From contig CAJIZI010000001.1 of NCBI GenBank assembly GCA_905181885.1, forward strand, positions 124,001-188,000: DNA of 64,000 nucleotides, in the 5' to 3' direction. The notes below the pieces were generated by a model. That model saw only the letters and a list, made by a program, of their open reading frames with translations, ran no database searches and was not told the DNA's origin. The stretch comes from an uncultured Gammaproteobacteria bacterium (GTDB taxonomy: Bacteria; Pseudomonadota; Gammaproteobacteria; Nitrosococcales; Methylophagaceae). The position numbers and the translations under genes were made by a program. This document shows positions 60,047-64,000 of this stretch, piece after piece. The stretch's first letter is position 1. Every line of letters starts with the position of its first letter.

Positions 60047-60945
60047 CTACCGAGCCCTTTTATTTGGCTAACAGGAATATGCACAGTTCCATCTTTATCT
60101 GTTGTCTGGCTGCTATCTATTGGTCCCCAAGCATGTCCAAAAATAACTTCATAACTTGCTGGCAACACTTTGTTATCGCGGTATTTCTCGTAATAATCAG
60201 CAACTTGTTTAAGTGCCAGTCGGCTTGTTAGACCCCGCCGCCGTCCCTTGTTAACATTGCTTGCACCTAGTACTTTCAAATCTTTCATTAAAGCTTTCGC
60301 CGTATCATATCTCAGTACATAACGATCCATGTCCAAGACTGGTTCTGCCAACTTCGCGTTCACCATCGCTTCTCCCACATCATGCATATCGTAAAAAATA
60401 TTTATATGCGGATAGTTATCAACACTGGCCCAAGCTTCACGTAATTCATATAATGTATCAGGACCCAAAGAAGTAAACATCAATAAGCCATCGGGTCTTA
60501 AAATACGCTCAATTTCAGCAAAACTAATCTTTAAATCACACCATTGCAGCGCTAAGTTAGCAAACACCAAATCAACCGAATTATCATCCAATGGCAAGTT
60601 TTCTGCATCACCCACTAAAAGCGCTGGTTTTTTTTGTTTAGGTAACCAGCGCTTAAATCCCATAGCATTTTGAAAGTTCTGTTTCGCTTTTTTTAGCATG
60701 GCTGGTGCTATATCAATAGCTACCAATTCAGCATCAGGGTAGCGCTCTGCCAATTGTATTAAATTCCGTCCAGTTCCCGCTCCTAAATCTAAGATACGTT
60801 TAGGGGCTAACTTCACCAGTGACAACCTATCTAATAATTCATCACCTGTTTGACGCTGCAACACAGCCACATCGTCATAATGCATAGCAGCTTGTCCAAA
60901 GGATTTAGCCACTAAGGCCTTCACCAATTTAAACTGTTCAGTCAT
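60043..60945 (-). CDS. bioC: Malonyl-ACP O-methyltransferase BioC
   Basis: SAM-dependent methylation of malonyl-ACP, which starts pimelate synthesis. About 300 aa with SAM motif ILDLGAGTGRNLIQLAERYP and LVFANLALQWCD, the BioC signature. The opening KALVAKSFGQAAMHYDDVAVLQ is the family N terminus. I use the ATG at 60945; an upstream ATG at 60963 adds six residues. It overlaps bioH by 8 nt and bioD by 4 nt. The C-terminal half (YEKYRDNKVLPASYEVIFGH) is also typical of BioC. Confidence 0.95.
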   Translation of the reverse strand: MTEQFKLVKALVAKSFGQAAMHYDDVAVLQRQTGDELLDRLSLVKLAPKRILDLGAGTGRNLIQLAERYPDAELVAIDIAPAMLKKAKQNFQNAMGFKRWLPKQKKPALLVGDAENLPLDDNSVDLVFANLALQWCDLKISFAEIERILRPDGLLMFTSLGPDTLYELREAWASVDNYPHINIFYDMHDVGEAMVNAKLAEPVLDMDRYVLRYDTAKALMKDLKVLGASNVNKGRRRGLTSRLALKQVADYYEKYRDNKVLPASYEVIFGHAWGPIDSSQTTDKDGTVHIPVSQIKGLGR

Positions 60946-61714
60946 CTTGGTTTTCCGATTCAAAAAAAGTCATTACAGCTTGTTCACATTCAATTGGGTG
61001 GGAGATGAAAGGGGCATGACCAGCACCTTCTATCAACACTACTTCTAATGCAGCATTTAATGCGCGTGCATTAGCTCCCATAGTCTGTGGAACTAGGCTA
61101 TCTCGTTCACCCAGAATTAATTTTATAGGGCATTCTAACTTCGACAACGTTAATCGCAGATCCAAATTAATTAATAAAGACAAACTATCTCTTAAGGCCT
61201 CTGAATGTGGAGGTCTTTGAATAACTAATTGTCTAGCTAAAGCTTTGATAGTCTCTCGACTTTTTGCTGCTCCCCGTGCTTGCAGCATTAAAAACCGTTG
61301 TAAAGTGTCTTCCTGGTGATGCGCTAACTTATCAGAGAACTCATGGAGAACATCATCCTGTATCGCTGACTGCCAATCTTTCTTTTTGACAAAACATGGC
61401 GTCGTTGCTAATAAAATTAGTTTGTTAACACGCTCAGGGAAACGTTCCGAATATGCCAAACTAATTAAACCACCTAAAGACCAGCCAAGCCAGTAAGCCG
61501 TTTGAGGCAAGCGGCTTCCTAATTGTAAAACTAAGCTTTCAATATCAAACTCACCCGTCTCCCAACCACTCTGCCCATGTCCAGGAAGGTCAACTAAATA
61601 TAGAGTATATTTACTAGCTAAAGCCTCTGCTAAATCACTCCAAACACCACTATGCATACTCCACCCATGAAGCATTACTAAACTCGGTCCTTGTCCTCTT
61701 ACTGAGATGTGCAT
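60938..61714 (-). CDS. bioH: Pimeloyl-ACP methyl ester carboxylesterase BioH
   Basis: Removes the methyl from pimeloyl-ACP methyl ester. 258-aa alpha/beta hydrolase: oxyanion LHGWSMHSG, nucleophile Ser79 in LGWSLGG, Asp in LGERDSLVP and His in GAGHAPFISH. Its presence inside the bio operon, between bioF and bioC, gives a complete BioC-BioH route. It overlaps bioF by 16 nt and bioC by 8 nt. Confidence 0.95.
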   Translation of the reverse strand: MHISVRGQGPSLVMLHGWSMHSGVWSDLAEALASKYTLYLVDLPGHGQSGWETGEFDIESLVLQLGSRLPQTAYWLGWSLGGLISLAYSERFPERVNKLILLATTPCFVKKKDWQSAIQDDVLHEFSDKLAHHQEDTLQRFLMLQARGAAKSRETIKALARQLVIQRPPHSEALRDSLSLLINLDLRLTLSKLECPIKLILGERDSLVPQTMGANARALNAALEVVLIEGAGHAPFISHPIECEQAVMTFFESENQDD

Positions 61715-62880
61715 ATCACATCCTCTAGGGCTTCTAATAGTTGCTTGATGTTTTGTTCTGTATGATTAGTAGATAGGGTTACACGCAACCTTGCAGAACC
61801 CAAAGGGACAGTCGGTGTTCTAATTACTCCCAGTAAAAACCCTCGAGATTCTAACTCTTGGCCAATCACGATAGCTTTTTTATCATCACCAATCATAATT
61901 GGTTGTATCGGCGTCAATGAATTCATAGTTGCTAAGCCTAATTCAGCCGCGCCTTTTCTAAATTGTTCGATTAATGTCTGTAACTTTTCACGACGCCAGT
62001 TTTCAGTTCTAACCAAAACTAAACTTGCCAACGATGCAGCTGCAACGGCTGCTGGCTGGGCTGTCGTATACACAAAGGTGCGAGATTGCTGGATCAATGT
62101 TTCGATAACATCTTTATCCGCTGCAACAAAGGCACCTGCTGTACCAAATGCTTTGCCTAAAGTGCCCATCACAATCGGCATGTGTTCTGCTTTAACTTGC
62201 CAATGTTCAACCGAACCTCGGCCATGCTTACCTAAAACTCCGATAGCATGGGCATCATCCACCATCAGAGCTGCTTGATGCTTTTGTGTTAATTGAATCA
62301 ATGGTTGAAGGGGGGCCAAGTCGCCATCCATACTAAAAACACCATCAGTCACTACTAGGCGGCAACCGCTATCCTCAGTTTGACGTAAACGTCTTTGCAA
62401 AGACCCCATATCTGCATGATGATAACGCCAAGATTTAGCAGCTGATAAACGGCCACCATCCAAAAGCGACGCATGATTTAACTTATCTTGAATAACCACG
62501 TCACCACGTGACATAAGGCCATCAATCACACCTAAATTAGCCTGATACCCCGATGAGAATAGCAGCACAGATTGTTGCCCCATAAAATCAGCTAAAGCTT
62601 CTTCAAGTTGCTGATGGTAATAACTGTGACCACTTAATAAATGGGCGGCTCCACTGCCAACACCCTCAGTCTCAGCAGCGTTGATAAAGGCTTTTGTGAT
62701 AGTGGGATGGGCAGCAAGCCCAAGATAGTCATTACTACAAAATGACAGCATTTCTTTACCGTCTATAATAACGCTAACACCTTGCTCACCTGAACGCGTT
62801 CGCAGACGGCGATAGCGGCCAGATAATTGCCTCTCAGCTAAAGTAGCTGCTAACGCCTTCGACCAAGGTAAGCTCGCCAC
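61699..62880 (-). CDS. bioF: 8-amino-7-oxononanoate synthase BioF
   Basis: PLP enzyme that condenses pimeloyl-ACP (or -CoA) with alanine. 393 aa with SFCSNDYLGLAAHP, MVDDAHAIGVLGKHGRGS and the PLP lysine in GTLGKAFGTAGAF. Length is normal (E. coli 384). It starts one base before the bioB stop codon ends and overlaps bioH by 16 nt. Complete. Confidence 0.96.
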   Translation of the reverse strand: MASLPWSKALAATLAERQLSGRYRRLRTRSGEQGVSVIIDGKEMLSFCSNDYLGLAAHPTITKAFINAAETEGVGSGAAHLLSGHSYYHQQLEEALADFMGQQSVLLFSSGYQANLGVIDGLMSRGDVVIQDKLNHASLLDGGRLSAAKSWRYHHADMGSLQRRLRQTEDSGCRLVVTDGVFSMDGDLAPLQPLIQLTQKHQAALMVDDAHAIGVLGKHGRGSVEHWQVKAEHMPIVMGTLGKAFGTAGAFVAADKDVIETLIQQSRTFVYTTAQPAAVAAASLASLVLVRTENWRREKLQTLIEQFRKGAAELGLATMNSLTPIQPIMIGDDKKAIVIGQELESRGFLLGVIRTPTVPLGSARLRVTLSTNHTEQNIKQLLEALEDVICTSQ

Positions 62881-63885
62881 TTAAGCAGCTGATGCGTGTT
62901 TACCGGCATCAGAATCTTGTAGGATATTGATACCTAAACGAGCAAATAGTTTTTGGTCGTGTGCCGTATCCGGATTGTCTGTAGTTAATAACTTTTCACC
63001 ATAAAAAATAGAGTTAGCACCAGCCAAAAAAGTCATTGCTTGTAATTCATCACTCATATGTTCACGGCCTGCTGACAATCGAACCATCGATTTAGGCATC
63101 ATTAACCTCGCAACTGCAATTGTTCTTACGAAATCAAGTGGGTCGAGTGTGTCCATTTCAGCCATCGGCGTACCTTCGACTTGTACTAGCAGATTAATCG
63201 GCACACTTTGTGGATGTGCTGGTAGGTTAGCTAAAGCCATCAATAAGCCAGCGCGATCTTCTGGGTTCTCTCCCATACCAACAATTCCACCACTACACAC
63301 ATTAATATTCGCATCGCGAACATGGTCTAACGTATCTAAGCGATCTTGATATGTGCGGGTAGAGATAATATCGCCATAAAATTCGGGGGAGGTGTCTAAA
63401 TTATGGTTGTAATAATCAAGGCCCGCCTCTTTTAAACGTGTTGCTTGATGCCCTTCTAACATACCCAAGGTCACACACGTTTCTAGACCAAGATCTTTAA
63501 CGCCTGACACCATAGCAGCAATTCGTTCAAGATCACGATCTTTTAAATTACGCCACGCAGCACCCATACAAAAGCGACTTGCACCTGATTCTTTCGCTTT
63601 TGTCGCATTTTCTAATACTCGCTCTAACGGCATCAGAGGTGTTGCTTTAACTGCAGATTCATGATGTGCACTTTGTGGACAATATCCACAATCTTCAGCA
63701 CAGCCACCGGTTTTTATACTTAATAGGGTACTTACTTGTACTACATTTGGGTCAAAGTTAGCACGATGAAGAGTCTGGGCTCGGAACATTAAATCGGCAA
63801 AAGGTAAAGCATATAAGCTTTCTACTTGCTCTAGCTGCCAGTCATGACGAATTGTTTGATCGGGATTAGCTATATTTTTAGGCAT
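62881..63885 (-). CDS. bioB: Biotin synthase BioB
   Basis: Radical SAM enzyme that inserts sulfur into dethiobiotin. 334 aa; the radical SAM cluster ligands are C62, C66 and C69 in [12 protein letters not shown]. The second-cluster region includes ICMGAAWR-like FCMGAAWR and [10 protein letters not shown], and ligand Arg in RLSAGREHM. First gene of the operon bioB-F-H-C-D, immediately upstream of bioF (no gap). Confidence 0.97.
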   Translation of the reverse strand: MPKNIANPDQTIRHDWQLEQVESLYALPFADLMFRAQTLHRANFDPNVVQVSTLLSIKTGGCAEDCGYCPQSAHHESAVKATPLMPLERVLENATKAKESGASRFCMGAAWRNLKDRDLERIAAMVSGVKDLGLETCVTLGMLEGHQATRLKEAGLDYYNHNLDTSPEFYGDIISTRTYQDRLDTLDHVRDANINVCSGGIVGMGENPEDRAGLLMALANLPAHPQSVPINLLVQVEGTPMAEMDTLDPLDFVRTIAVARLMMPKSMVRLSAGREHMSDELQAMTFLAGANSIFYGEKLLTTDNPDTAHDQKLFARLGINILQDSDAGKHASAA

Positions 63886-63923
63886 GATAATACTTCATAT
63901 AAATAAATAGATTGATTTTAAAT

Positions 63924-64000
63924 GTTATTCAATTGACTAACAACATCTAGACACAAAAGTTACGTCTAAACCATTATATTGTACAGCAAACTATTCCAAA
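63924..64000 (-). promoter_or_regulatory. bioB operon promoter region
   Basis: On minus, TTTGGA (64000-63995) and TATAAT (63978-63973) are spaced by 16 bp, a good sigma-70 promoter at the very edge of the window. It would give a leader of about 80 nt before the bioB ATG. A near-perfect 18-bp palindrome GTTATTCAATTGACTAAC (63924-63941) lies in that leader. It does not match the BirA operator I know (TTGTAAACC-N-GGTTTACAA), so regulation by BirA is not shown. Confidence 0.5.

Noticed and set aside
63886-64000. BirA operator upstream of bioB
   Set aside because: No TTGTAAACC...GGTTTACAA pair can be found; only an unrelated palindrome is present.

Overview
The window is a gene-dense chromosomal segment of a free-living, aerobic gammaproteobacterium with AT-rich DNA (roughly 40% GC by eye). 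The order is supported by gene clusters typical of that class: carA-carB-greA-rlmE-ftsH, zapA with 6S RNA beside ygfB-pepP-ubiH-ubiI, rhlB divergent from trxA, lolC-lolD next to msbA-lpxK-trm112-kdsB, rne divergent from rluC, and bioB-F-H-C-D. The style resembles Cycloclasticus/Methylophaga-type bacteria, but that is an impression, not a demonstrated assignment. I see no rRNA, tRNA, insertion sequence, prophage or CRISPR array.

Layout. 1-7.2 kb (minus): end-truncated ftsH, rlmE, a DUF4149 protein, greA, carB, carA. 7.6-9.9 kb (plus): hemB-aroE and arfB. 10.0-11.3 kb: three tandem paralogous genes of unknown function. 11.3-16.8 kb (minus): a zinc-ribbon protein and a five-gene operon for a LolA-like periplasmic protein, two FtsX-type permeases, an ABC ATPase and an outer-membrane beta-barrel. 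16.9-24.2 kb: 6S RNA, zapA, ygfB-pepP-ubiH-ubiI, a putative lipoprotein whose signal peptide is out of frame, and a frameshifted rhlB. 24.3-32.3 kb (plus): trxA, uvrD, an orphan TRAP binding lipoprotein, a drug/metabolite-type transporter, an SrmB-like helicase, zwf. 32.3-36.5 kb (minus): a second transport cassette with an RND/MMPL transporter, another LolA-like protein and another beta-barrel. 36.7-41.3 kb: psd, pgl-apaG, ilvA, rpiA. 41.3-48.0 kb: lolC(lolF)-lolD, DUF2062, a 44-codon exbB remnant, msbA-lpxK-trm112-kdsB. 48.0-56.0 kb: rne with an internal repeat array and a long leader, rluC-HAD-sppA, adk, a PfkB kinase, a Rieske protein. 56.1-64 kb: tmcA, slyX, a GST and the biotin operon.

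How it fits together. Much of the window concerns the envelope. The canonical lipoprotein exporter (LolF-LolD) and the lipid A flippase/kinase cluster sit in the same segment as two non-canonical cassettes. Each of those pairs a PF17131-like LolA-fold carrier with an inner-membrane transporter (ABC in one, RND in the other) and a predicted outer-membrane barrel. The two carriers share a visible core motif, so the cassettes look like two solutions to moving a hydrophobic cargo across the periplasm. This is the best candidate here for an undescribed system.

Three genes (rhlB, the neighbouring lipoprotein gene, and rne) each carry one apparent single-base indel, in or beside an A/T run. They are either consensus errors or real lesions; two of them affect RNA-degradosome components.
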